A stretch of DNA of 64,000 nt from Litomosoides sigmodontis. Lineage: Eukaryota; Nematoda; Chromadorea; Rhabditida; Onchocercidae. Below the pieces are notes generated by a model, which saw only the letters and a program-made list of their open reading frames with translations, made no database searches and was not told the DNA's origin. This document shows positions 25,570 through 38,438 of this stretch, in pieces. The stretch covers positions 3,444,865 to 3,508,864 of the forward strand of contig OY718806.1 of the NCBI GenBank assembly GCA_963070105.1, in the 5' to 3' direction. The position numbers and the translations under genes were made by a program. Numbering within the stretch: position 1 is the stretch's first letter; each line of letters starts with the position of its first letter.

Positions 25570-28363
25570 TTCTTTTTAACATTGTACTAACATATTTTAG
25601 AGATTTAATTTCATTTGTACGACGGGAAAATCTGATACATAAAGGACGTTCAAAATCATATGTACCGCTTGTTAGCTATGTGGTGGTAACATAGGTTCAA
25701 AACAATCATTTCGCTGTAAGAGGAATTCATGTTTCACATATGACTGTATTTTGTTAGGAGAACATTTTGAATAATAAGAAAAGCAAAACAAAGTTTGGAA
25801 GACATTTCAGACTACAAAATTTTGATGAAAATTCTACCATCATCCTAAAACCACACTCCCAAAATTAACAAATGCCGTTATATCTTACGGCAACTGTGTC
25901 AGTACCATCATTAGTTCAACGTAACCTTTCATAAAGAAGGCGGAAAGCGGTGAGGGTGTTGTAAGGAAGCGATGAACTTTTTGTTGTGCACGTCGACCAT
26001 TGCAGCACTTAGATCCTCAAAATCATGATACTAATACGTTTTTTTAACGAGAAAGAACCGAAATTCAAGTGAATGTCGAGTCTTAAACCAGTTAAACACT
26101 AAGTTCTTACATCAAAGCGAGGAAGTGGTGGGGCACTTTCGGCTGCTTTGTTAAGGTGATTCTCAGTTCTTCATTTGGTTGGATTATATTCAGTTTCTTT
26201 AAATTGGTACTACTGGACTGGTGAACTTGGTGGCACTGTAACTTTAAGTCAAAATTATCAAAAGAATTGCTACCACCAATTCCCTAGCAACGCTTCGGGT
26301 CATTGCGTTTTGGATACCTACTGCTCATAATGGGTTATTAAAAATCATTAGGAATATTTTTGCCTAAGAATTTTTTCACTTAAAAGAGGCGCGGAATGCG
26401 TTTGCATAAAAAATCTATCGGACTCTTTGTAGGGGATTCGTATCTAGTTTTTGCCCGGACTTAAAGCTTTAAAAAACCATGGCCGACCCAGAACAGTTGA
26501 TTCGGATATATCAAATGAAGGATGACTAACAGGATGGTTGAAATTATTATCAGATAAGAACCAGTGATAATGTTTCTAGATTCATTTATAATTGCATTAT
26601 CAATAAATAGAGATTAACGAGCAGAAAAATTCAGGCTATACCTTGTCAACCAAAATAGAAATGAATAGACGGATATCAAAGACGCCAATTCACTTTTTGC
26701 TTGGAATGATTTCCGCGTAGCCAGCCAGCTATTTATTTCATTTGTTAAAATAAGTTCGCAGAGTAAACCTAAAGCAGTGGATGCATCAACGCCAGCATTC
26801 TTATCATATGTTTTGTAGTTCGAGTAGTATTAAAGAATTCTTCGATTTAGAATTTTGTAGCTGAACGAAATATCTAATTTTCCCTTACTCCAGCAATCAT
26901 TAACAATATGACATTCTTCATTAACGCTGGTTTTCAATGTTTAATTCATTTTTGCAATTAAAATTATTTAAGCAATTATGAAAGGAAGAAAGGAAAGAAG
27001 CCGTTGAAATCCTTCGTGCTAAATTTCAAATGTTAACAAATTTCATTGAAATATTTACATAGAAAAAGTACTGTTAACGAGTGATATCTTTCGTTTTTTA
27101 CACACTTTTACGTTCTATATGTGTTTGTGATAGTACTCTTTTCTGATTACTGGCTTTTGAGTACAGTTTTGCTGGATGGTTGTTGTCCAACGGATGGCGT
27201 TCGCTTGGAGTAGAACTCATTCGTACCATTATTTCGTTATGTGATGCTCAGGCTTGTGTTCTCGAGCATTGTTTTTATGAACGGTCGCAGGGTGCGGAAG
27301 GTTGCAGCAAATCGAAGGGCTCGAGAGCAGAGGAAGCTAACGATGAATAAGAGTGCTCGGAGACTGGAATTGCTAGCATAACAACGAAGTCATACACAAC
27401 TGTAAACAATCATAGTATAAAGAAGCGAGATTCCACTGCAACATTTGTTTTTCCACTTTAAATTGACGGTTATTTACTTGCTCTTCGAGAACAACGCTTC
27501 TTGTGTGGAATGCAAGGATCTGAAATCCCACATATGAAGTCTTCAACTCGAGTATCCTTCTCCTCCAACACTTCACAGCATTTCACAGCAATTTTTCTCT
27601 TTTTTCCTTTTTCTTGTTTTAACTTCACATTTCATACTGAAATGGAAACGTTCCAGCGAAGGATCAGCGTAATCATTCCACTACCATCGTCTGTTGCTAA
27701 ATCACTATCGACAATGTGCACTGTTGTGCGGAAAATTTTCTTATCGCTTAACTAGTTTTTGCTAAGCACAATAAATGCATTCATCCTTTCACAATTTTCG
27801 AGATCTTCTCCTGCTTATTATTGCTTCTTTTATGCTATAAACAGTTTCATACATTTGCCCACTCTTTATTTAATCCATTTCAATTTTAGATTAATATCAG
27901 GCAGATAATGACTAACCATACCTGCTATAAGCAGGAGAATTGAAATTACATTTCATCACGGCTTCTCTACTGTAAACATCAATTGCTTCATTCACGCAAT
28001 AAGTTATGGATTTAGTGGCTAACTTGTATCTTTTCTAGTTTTTGCAAATTCAATGTTTGTAATATTTGAAAAAAAATCCTTCATGTCTTCTCTTTTGGAT
28101 TAAAAAATTTTTGAAATAAATTATGTCACCTTAGTTACTTACTAGATTTTGATAAATTTTAATTTCTACTAATTGACTATTGTTTTGCACGATTCGTTAA
28201 TGCAAATGATAAAAGAACGATTTTCTAATATGTTTTGCTTCGCCGTATTACTCTCTCCTCGTACGCCTGATAGAATCCATACTAAATCTCATGCTTTGGC
28301 ATTTTCTCACTCAGTGAAACTGGAAGGAATGGAATATTTTGAAAAATTTTAGAAAACATAAAT
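25570..28363. other. Intergenic region between ccdc22 and calsequestrin
   Basis: Mostly AT-rich. The only coding-like piece is a 45-codon frame from ATG 27244 to TAA 27381: a hydrophobic start (MLRLVFSSIVF), then a strongly basic tail (NGRRVRKVAANRRAREQRK). It is richer in GC than its surroundings, but has no splice context and no homologue I recognise. The rest looks empty. Confidence 0.4.
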
Positions 28364-28368
28364 TTCAG
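28364..28368 (+). promoter_or_regulatory. Spliced-leader acceptor candidate for calsequestrin
   Basis: TTCAG, preceded by A/T-rich sequence, lies seven bases before the ATG at 28376, with no coding exon or clear donor just upstream. That arrangement suits trans-splicing of a nematode spliced leader. Confidence 0.5.
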
Positions 28369-28375
28369 TAAGGAA

Positions 28376-31300
28376 ATGCGGTTGATGGTCGCAGCATTAG
28401 TTCTCTTATCGTTAATATCGAGGTCAGGACAAGCCACCAATGCAAAAAAATTGGATATCAACTGCATGTTTCTTGGATATCCTGAATTGGAATACGATGG
28501 GTTTGACCGAACTGAGGTTAACTTCCATTTCGTTAAGTTAGATTTGTTGGAAAAAGGCAGTAGTTGCCATTTTCTTTTTCCACGTTGAATTACAGCTTAT
28601 CCTCAGGCTTTCTTCTCTCTGTTTCAGTCTTATTTTTTCCAAACCATTCCTATGAATTTTCATTGCTTGGTGAACAAAAATCAGCCTTTTTAAATAGTCG
28701 TAAGTTGCGAAATTTTAAAAATCTAAAATTTTAGCTATTAAATTATTGGTAGTTATGTTTAGTTAACTAAATAATTATGTTTGGTAACGAAGCATGAACT
28801 TATTTGCGTTTTAACTTCGTAGTTAATGTGATCACGCATGCTTGAACATTACAGAATAGAAGTATAATCCTCTTTTTCTCAGGTCTTAAATGAAAAAAGT
28901 TTCAACAAAACCGTACTTGCAAGCGACTCTAGAACAATTGTTTTCTTTAATGATGTAGAGGAAGACGATCCCGAATTAGATCAATATGAATGCTTTTTGC
29001 AAGTATGTTTATGCTTTTTTTTTGAAATTTATTGTTACTTTTTTGAAAATTTGAAATTAGCCGAAGTATTTGCATTCACTGTATCAAATTAAAGCCATTT
29101 GAATGCTGTCTGAGGTAATTTAAAATTGTGAGAAGTTTTAGTTAGTAATTGGAAATTTTACAGTTATCGGCTCAAATAATGACGAAACGAGGGTACAGTT
29201 TCTATACCGTAAATACAACGAAAGAGACGCGATTGAGAAAACAAGAAAGTGAGTTAACGAGTGGAAAAGTTTTCATTTCGTTTTGAAAATACGACTGAGG
29301 AAAATTTCAGATGTTGAAAAGGGCGAAGACACAATACATATCTATAAAGATGGATATAAAATTGAATATTTTGGTGTTCGCGATCCAGAAACATTTGTTT
29401 CATGGCTTATGGATGTTAGTGTTTCTTCCACGTCATTTTGAAATTGTGTTCGTTCTATAGAGTTTTTCTTACTAAGCCTTTAAACAGAAATATTCCTTCT
29501 AATTTGTTCTATTCTTTCTACTCTTTTCTCAGTGCACCTCTTATCTCATTTCCATTAAAAAATTTTACGAATTAAAATTTTTAATTCAACTATTTACTTA
29601 TCAACATAGCGTATGGATATTATCAGCTGTTAGTAGATAATTTTCAGATTCCAGACGATCCTGTAACAATAATAAACGATGAACATGATCAAGAGAAATT
29701 TGAAGCATTGGAAAATGATGTTATCCGGGTGATTGGTTATTTCGAACCAGGCAGCGTTGGTTAGCTCATTAAAATTATGCCTCATATCATTTCTCATAAA
29801 AATATTTGATCATCATAGAGTGTTTTTTCGAAATGATAAGAATGTAATTAATAGTTTTAAAAGGCTTAAACGTTAAGCAGTGATGAGTGGAAAGTGAAAT
29901 TCTGTGAAGTTGTCGCTAAGTTTTTTAGAGAGTTTTGTTTTTGAACAGCCGAATGGTTAGTGAAAGGTTATTTGATAGATCATCTTTTTGCCGTTATAGG
30001 ATAATTATTAGGAATTATCAATAATAGACGTTGGTCCAGAAGTGTTGCCCGGAAGAGATTCGTTTATGATGATTTGATAGATCACCATAAAAAAAACAGT
30101 AGTAGAATTTATACTGGTACTGTCATATAACACGAACTGTACTGTACGTAAGGTCCAAGTTGGATTAAGTTATTTGAAGTATTCACGATAATGACTTTTA
30201 TGATGCAGATTCCTACTACGCATTTTGTGTCGACTTGAGTTATTCATGTCAATATTTTAAGCGCTGAAAGAATATGAAGAAGCAGCTGAAGGTTTTATGG
30301 GTGAAGTGGAATTCTATGCTGTTGTCAACTCTTATGTTAGTTATTTTGAGAAAAATATTGCCAACACTTTTAAAATCTCTTCCAGGACTCGTTACGAAAT
30401 AGCACACTAAGTGTTTTTCCTTATTTTTTTGTGCGAATGCGAATTTTCTGAGGGATCTCATTTCAGTGGGCTCGAAAAATGGGACTGAAACGAGTTGGTG
30501 AAGTACAAATGTTACGGCCATTTGAAGACGATCCTATTTACGCTCCGACATCAGTAGATACTGAAGGAGAATTCGAAACTTGGGTCGAGAAACACAAGAA
30601 ACCAGTAATGCAAAAATTAACCCTGCAGAATTACTTCAATGTTTGGGTAAAAATTTTTAAATTAGGTGCACGGCTTCTTTGTAGTTTTAAAAACAGTTGA
30701 ATTTATTCTTTCAGAAAGATCGAGAAGATGATGAAAGATTGATTGTTGCATTCTGTGACGAAGAGTCACGCGAAGGTCGAGCAATGTTTAAATTACTCCG
30801 CAAAATTGCCGATGAGAACAGTGAGATTTCTGGAACACTGGAGATTTCATTAATCGACCCGGGTATCATCCATCTGTCATAATCAAAATAGAAATCAGAT
30901 CGCTTTTCTTTGTTTGATACTAGAACACAAGGAAAAATTCACGCTTGCATTTCAAAAGTCAAATTGATCTATTCTAGACGAATTTCCATTGATGGTTGAT
31001 ATCTGGGAAGAAATGTTTGGTATCGATATTGAGGGTAGTCCACAACTTGGCCTCGTCGATATTTCCGACGTATATCTTTTACTCCAGCACTTGTGCACAG
31101 ATTTATGTGAAGTTTAATGAATTAATTAGAGGAAGGTTTTTTATTTACAGATATATAGATGATGAATACTGAAGGCCAAGTTTAGTTTCAAAAAATTATG
31201 ATTGTAGAAGGAAGGAATATGGTTTGATATGTCACAACTGAATCTTGATGATCCGAAGAAACATCAGGATAGTAACTTGGAAGTACTTCAGTCTTGGATT

Positions 31301-31511
31301 GATCAGATCATGAATGGCAACATATCGTTGGATGGTATCTTTTTAGCTTTCTCGTTATAATGCTGAAATATCTTTCTCTTTTGTTACAACAAGTGAAATT
31401 CGCAAATGTTTTTTAGTTGATGATGATGATGGTGAGGATGACGAAAATAAGGAGCCCGAACCGCCGAAGGTTGTACCATCAAAATCAAAAAGAAGCAAAA
31501 AGGAGTTGTGA
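28376..31511 (+). CDS. csq-1: Calsequestrin
   Basis: High-capacity, low-affinity calcium-binding protein of the sarcoplasmic reticulum lumen. Exons: 28376-28516, 28883-29002, 29164-29248, 29311-29414, 29648-29759, 30262-30335, 30467-30646, 30715-30862, 30978-31069, 31208-31334, 31417-31511 (TGA), all in phase, 425 residues. A signal peptide (MRLMVAALVLLSLI to SGQA) is followed by the conserved YPELEYDGFDR start of the mature protein. Three thioredoxin-like units carry family landmarks such as VIRVIGYFEPGS, EDDPIYAP, DEFPLMVDIWEEMF and SPQLGLVDISD. The acidic tail is short (DDDDGEDDENKEPEPP) and is followed by a basic end, SKSKRSKKEL, whose last four residues resemble a KDEL-type retention signal. 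Identification rests on end-to-end similarity to animal calsequestrins. Confidence 0.95.
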
Positions 31512-33313
31512 GACTATTTAGTAAATGCAGGTACAAGTTCAAGATGGATCATATCTCAGTGATGGCTGCTTTTTCCTTCAAATATTACGCAATTGCTCAA
31601 TTTAAAAATGCCAAATTTATTAGCTAAAATTTTGGTTTAGGAGTTAAATTAACAATTTCAAATGGATTTTTTTTATTCCCTTGCTACGGTAACAGATGTT
31701 ATTTCAAACAAAAAGAGTAACTTAGCCTGCCAATTTTGTCTTAATCGAAGATTAAAGCTTTCAAACTAATTATCTTGATGCTTTCTGTTGATCAATCTGA
31801 TGGTCAATCTTTCTGTTGATCAATCCTTCAATCTTATTACTTTATTATTCAAGTGTTATCACGTTGCAAGCAACTTAGGAGTGTATACTTGCGCATAAAT
31901 TTTTATTCCTCGAGTTATATTCTTTGGAAGTTGAAACATAGAAGTGTATTCAGTTTTCCTTATTCAAATAAATTCCTGAAAATTGATTTAATGTGTGCCC
32001 TAGTCTATCTGATTTTCACTAAATTAGAAAAATGAAGATTGGGAAGATTAGAATTTATCCACTCCTACGTATTCCCATGTAGATGATATTTATTTCAGTG
32101 TTTTTCGAAATCTGTTCAAAAAGGAAAAGCTTCAAATTTACAGTTTTTAGCACTGTGTTTAGTTTAGTTAATTCGGACGTTAACTTTTTCCCTGAAAAGA
32201 GTACTGGGTATGTGCTTGATTTTGCATTTGTAAACTGAAAGATGATTATACTCAAAAAAGTGTCCTGGAGAAATGACATTTTAATTTGTTTCCGCTCATA
32301 TAGTTATTTGTGCTTTTAGGCGTTTTTTTTTTACTTTAGCAGAAGTCGACACTTATGTAATAAAATAATCTTCGCGTCACATTAGGCGCACTAGGTATTG
32401 CTTGCTACTGTTTTATGTTTAAATTGAAATTGTTATTATAATTCTCAATTTTCTGAAACAAAAGGAGACAGCAAAAACTTACTGTAATGACCATTAGCAA
32501 GTGATAATTTTTGAAATGGTCAATGAAGTTGTAGCGCTGTGTTTTGATTTGGCAGCATTTTATATGAGTAATTGCAGCGTTCCCCGATGGAACAAAACAA
32601 TTCGTTAATTGATGATGAAACATCAAAGTTAGGTATCATAGAAACAAATGAAATTTCATCAATTTAACACGTTAAGTTATTCAGTGAATGAGCGGAATCT
32701 TCCAATCGAGTATTTTTACGTTTCCCAAATTTGTTCCTCTAAGGGAAAATCGTCTAAGAATTGTGAGTTTTACTTAAATAGAATTTGGTAGCTATGCTTC
32801 CAGCAGTAATTACCAGTGTTGTAGAAAATACATTCATTTTTTCCATTGTAATTGTTTATTAGGTTACAACAATTATTCTAATAGTTTTATTTGTGTTGGG
32901 AATCCATTTCGTCTGCGAAACATAAACAAATATAATTTTAAATTAAAAAACAATTACCATATATAATTGTGGTTAGAAATAAAATTATTCAATAAAATTT
33001 TGGAAACTTTCATCAGCAGTTGTTACACGCACTGAGAGTATGTCATCATACATTATAAAATATGAAATTATAAAACTTTATTCAGGGACAATTGAAAACT
33101 AGTAAAGGTAATTATTTGATGGAGATATTGCTTGAGTATATTATTCACGGGGAGATATAAATAGCTGAATATTTGATGGTCATAGTCTAAACTTCCAAAT
33201 AGCATATGCGACAAAAATTGAACTCTTTTTTTGTGGGCTTTTTAGGAGAGGATAATACTCCGCTAGATTCGTTCCTGGCTGGAGTGAACGGAGAGAGAAC
33301 GAGTTAGCTCGTA

Positions 33314-33353
<40 letters not shown>

Positions 33354-36300
33354 ATTTGAGAGAGGGTAACTCAATAGCGTAGACTATTCTATTGTAGGTG
33401 AGTAACAACTGTAAGAGTAAGATGAGTGTGAAAGGTAGAAGGAAGACGGGGCTGATTGGTTGATTGCTGTTGCCTGAAACAGAAAAGGAACAACGTGGGA
33501 AACCACGTCATTTCTTTTATGGGAATGTTTCTAGCTATAGTGAATCGCAGTACATGGATGAATGACGGACTGCAGATCTCGGATCTCACATATAATTGTA
33601 AGCAAACTCATGCCTATTACCGGTGGTGAATAATGAAAATGAAACTGCGTTTCTGTTTCTTCGATTGAACGATGGAAAAATGCGTGAGTTGAAGCAGCGA
33701 CAAATGTTACATGATATGATGTGAAACGTCTTGAAACACTGAAAATTCGGTAAGGAAGTCATGGGCAGGGACTGTCAAAGAAAATTTTCAGTTGTTATGA
33801 CAGGTAATGTAGTACAAAGTTAGGTTGGAGCAATGAAATACAGTAGTTAAACAGTAAACTTCGTAGCATTGCTACACGCAAATGCAAGTGGATAAATCAC
33901 GGATTAAGTAAACTAATGTTTTAGAGAGACATCAGTGCACTTGCAATCTAAAATTCTCTTCGTAATTACTGATCGTTAATTTTCCTTTTTTTGAAAATTT
34001 TGCCTGTCAATTTAAATTGCACATTGTGTACACAATGAAATCATTTTGATCATTTGTTGACCTTCGCTTTGTCCTTTTTTTATGCTCATTTCTAACTTCG
34101 AATTGAAAGAAAACCTTTATTGAAAAGTTACATTTTTTCATTATCCGAATCAAGCTGATGTATAATTGAAGTGAGGGTGAGACAGAAACGAGGATCCTAA
34201 AATTCTGTTCTTTATTATTGGCCATGTTGTTGGTTAAGCTCCATATCTCTGTTACAGATGAGTTGCAGCTAGAAAAGAAAAGAAAAGTAATTGCAGGGAA
34301 TACTTATTTTAATGGAACAGAAAGAAAAGGCATATTTTATTCCATCGTGAAAGGTTTTTTAGTTTTTGGCACGAAATTCCTAATGCTACAAGGTTCATTT
34401 TTTTAACGGACTACTTGGATGAGAATTTGAAGGCAGAGAAATCTAACCGGTCGTCCCAACAATTCACCAAAAAAAAAAAACTGACTATTAATTGTAAATG
34501 GCCAAATAAAATTTTCGAGTAGTTTGATCAATCCTTTTCTTTCACTTGTAATTTATTCATATTTCAGGTGTTATATTTCAAAATGCAACCTTTCAGTTGC
34601 AAAATGGAATATTCATTGATCGAATGAAAATTTAACTGAAATACATTTACTAGGCTCCGGCAATTTCATTCGCCAAGAATAAGCAGTAATTTCAGTTCCG
34701 TGCGAACTCATGGAATCCTCCTAGTGCAGCTGGATTCGTGATAAAGGATGAAACGAAAGGTGCAATTCAACACGGCCAGAGCACTGGTGGCTACAAGACT
34801 GAATGCTGCACGGAATAGCAGGACCACCCACGAAGTCTTGTTGAGCGTCAACAAGTCGCAAAGATGTTTAATGTGTGTGGTCCTTCATCACCAGCATTAT
34901 TTCCAGCGTAGCCGTTGAATATTTAGCCCGTTGCTTTGTTGGCTAAGAGCTGCGCTTTTTTTTCATAAATTTAAATTGGATATGGAAAAAGAAACACTCA
35001 TCCAATAAAGCGTTCGCGTTAGACTCTGGCTTATTCCGCCCAAAACACCAAGCTTTACACGTAACATGCGTTACTGTTTGTTCCGTCGTCTGCCTGCAAA
35101 GCAACATAACAGAAAGTTGTTATTAAATGATGAAGGGAAGCAAAAACAATGAATTTTACATTTTGGATGTGCTCTTTGTCCATGTTTTTTTCACCACACA
35201 TTACCTCAACTGTCTTCCACGCTTATTTCAGAAATAATTTGGAGGATTAAATTCTGAACACTGAACCGCTCGCTAGTCACACTTATAAGGCAGTAATTAT
35301 TTTTCTTTTCTTCACTTCCTATGGCATTGATGATCACGTGACCAGGTACTTTAGTATTTACGGCTGTTAATGCAACAAAGAAGCAGTAGTGGCTAACTTA
35401 GAAACGATCACCGAGAAGTGGTTGATTTTGTTTATCGCTTTTCGGTGTGGCCGTTGCAGTATTAGAAGATATATGCATATCGTAATAATGAACGTTTCAC
35501 CATCAGTTACCATGTGGAAGTAGAAAGGTATCCCAAATTCGTAAACTCTGAAGCACATAAATTACGTATGAGGAAAATAGCTTATAACCAAATTTATGCT
35601 TTAATCTCGTATCTTTAACACAATTAAGGAATCGTACTAGTAATGGACGCTACAGGACATGCGGATGGATCGGCTTAGTTGCATTAGTGTGTTTCCTTTT
35701 GATGCGGGAAATGTGCTATCGAATTTAGCGTGTGGCTGATCAAGAAGATTTTTCAGCAAATTTGTTGCTAATGCTGAAATTGGTGGAGTGCGGGAAATCT
35801 TTGAATTCGTTTTGTCGTATCATTTGTGTAGCATTGATTGATTTTTATGTTGCTTAATAAATTTCTACCAGTCAGTAATGAAATGGTTGATGGAACGCCA
35901 TTGAAGAAGGTCCATGATCATCAGTAATGTGATGAGGATGACAGTAAATGAAACTATGATGAAATCGGTTAAAAAAACTATGATTACATCGGAAAAATAA
36001 GTTAGTTCAGCCACACCCACCAACAGCACGATTGGAAAATTTAAATAGAAATAAATGATTCAAATGCTTCTTTTTTTATTGCAACACTAACATCGTTTCA
36101 GTGGTGCTGTTTATGACTCACTGGGAGTGTAACTTAATTTTTTGAACAGCAGGAAGTGTAGAACGGTCATTTTTTTTTAACCAAAGGGAAATAAAGTTAT
36201 AGTGATGTTGACAAAACTGTATAACTGGCTAAAAATTTAGAAATAAAGAATCAAAAAGAAAAAATGTATGGTAAACGTGGCATAGCTGGAAATTACGTGC

Positions 36301-38419
36301 AGTTAGAGTGAGCGAAACTTTTCAGAAATTTATAATTTACGAAAACGATGCATTATCATTTTAATTGATCTCATTTTCAAAATCACTTTAACATATTTGG
36401 TGATGAAACCTTCGTTTCCCATTAAGTTGACTGCATAAGAACTGGTTAATGTTCGAAAATTTACGTCCAGTTGCATTATAACTGCTGCTGAACGAGCTTC
36501 AGGTTAAAAGCCTAGTCAAATCTTTTACTTTCTAACACTGCTCTTCCTTTGCAACCCTACGATATTTTTTTAATCGGAAATGTACTAGACCAAACAAAAC
36601 TGATAATTCTAAAACTTAAAAAGAAGCTCAAGTAAAAAAACTGAAACGAATGAGCTCTAATCTCACATCTTGCACTGTCATTCGCATGTAACAGCGGTGA
36701 AAAGATTGCAAGGTAATACATTTCCGAGTTGAAATGTTCGGCAGTGTTCCCACTTGAGATACATATTTTCGTGGATGTAATTTTTTTAGTTGATATGCGT
36801 GTGAATGGTTAAATTACCATGTTTCTCGAATGGAATTCTTGACGCTGACTGATAATATTAAAGAAAATTTTTGATTAATAATAACAATTAACAATTAAAA
36901 AAGCAAAATGAAGATTTTCATGCCATTAATAGTAATAACAATAATAATCAGTAATAGATTTTATCCATCGTTGGCTTTTAATTTTTGTCGCTAAATGTGA
37001 AATGTTGTATACAACAACGGAGCAAATAGAAGTTGATAGTTCAAATTGCCAGAGAGACATGGAATTAAATTTTATAAATGGTCTGGACGACAATGAAACT
37101 TCTACTAAGATGTATTTTTCAATTTAGTGTTAACATATTGGCTTGTTAAATATAGTGGATGAGTTGATAGACGCTACAAATTAAGCAACGTTTATTTCGC
37201 AGCATTGAAAATTTATTTAACCTTTAAAAATAGGTAAACTGTAAACTTCTGTACATCAAAAATCAAAATCTGTACATCAACTAATACTTTCTTTGCAAAT
37301 GTATCTCTGAGATACTAGAAGTTCAGGATGAACCTTATACCGATATAGTTATCGGTTTCAAATCACTTCGAGTATCTGCTATTTGGCAGTAAAGTAAGTT
37401 CAGACCAAATTCATCAGCAATGAAAATTCAAGAATTTGTTTTTATATTGTTTTAATGTATCTTCACTTCTGGATTAGTACTTTACGCAAGATAAACGAAG
37501 GGATTTTAGTAGTTAGAAATAAAATTTTGCAAAAAAGAAGCTGAATTTCGAAATTTTGTGAATTTCTGGAGACTAAATTAATAAAAATGGTGTAACATTG
37601 CAACATATTGCGCAGCAATTTATGAGTCAGATCAACCAGAAAGTTCGATCTTAAGAGATGAACATCTTATTCTCATAAAAATTACATTGGAAAAATTGAT
37701 AGTTAATATAATTTTTCTAAAAATAACAGCAATTTTTTAAAGTGCACAGTTGAAATAGATTAGTTGCATGATGATGACACAGACAGTAAGTAACTTGTAA
37801 TCAATAATTTGTATCAATTGCATACGGTTCTCTATGGGTGAAATTATTTAAAAAGGAACATTATTTTTTTATAGTTATGAAATTTGAATTGTGGAAGGAT
37901 TTTTCTTCCTTCTTGTCGAATTAGCTGTTGTTAGTTGCCAGCTCCTTCAACAATGTGCTTGTAGCAACGCACGCAGGCATACTCAGACAACTGAGTGTTC
38001 TCACAAGATTTTAAGCTTGCAGCAGACTCATAGCAAAGGTTGAAATTAAAGGAAGATTAACCTAAACAACACCTCTACACTCACACCCTGTGATGCATCT
38101 GCAATTAAAATCTGATAGTGTGCATCGAGCATCCTCAGAATCAGTCAGGATCTCTCGGTGATATCATTTGAAGAGGGCCAGAGTTCCTGCGTGGGGGAAA
38201 GAGCGCATGTTATGTGGCGCTCAGTGGCACGGTGTAATGTAAGCTAACAATTGTTGTAGTAAGAAGAGGTTAAGCAAGAGATTGTGTGAGATGTGTAAAC
38301 GTAGCAGCAACAGGCTTCTTTCAGCTCCTCAAAACTAGTTAAAAGCCTCCTTGCTGTCGAATTCATTGTGCATTTTATTTGTGCCACGCTACACAACCAC
38401 TTAGTTCCCCCTTCGCTTA
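31512..38419. other. Gene-poor region between calsequestrin and myosin light chain
   Basis: Nearly 7 kb. An AATAAA at 31967-31972 could end the calsequestrin transcript. A TA microsatellite sits at 33317-33351. A GC-richer island at about 34720-34965 contains a 56-codon basic open frame (ATG 34748 to TGA 34918) and ends in a T-run. A 26-codon frame starts at 32588 just after a good acceptor. I cannot support any of these as a gene. Confidence 0.4.
33317..33351. repeat. TA microsatellite
   Basis: About 17 uninterrupted TA units in intergenic DNA. Confidence 0.97.
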
Positions 38420-38426
38420 TCTTCAG
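38420..38426 (+). promoter_or_regulatory. Spliced-leader acceptor candidate for myosin light chain
   Basis: TCTTCAG preceded by a pyrimidine-rich run lies 12 bases before the ATG at 38439. This fits trans-splicing onto a very short 5' leader. Confidence 0.5.
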
Positions 38427-38438
38427 TGCGTGCTAAAG

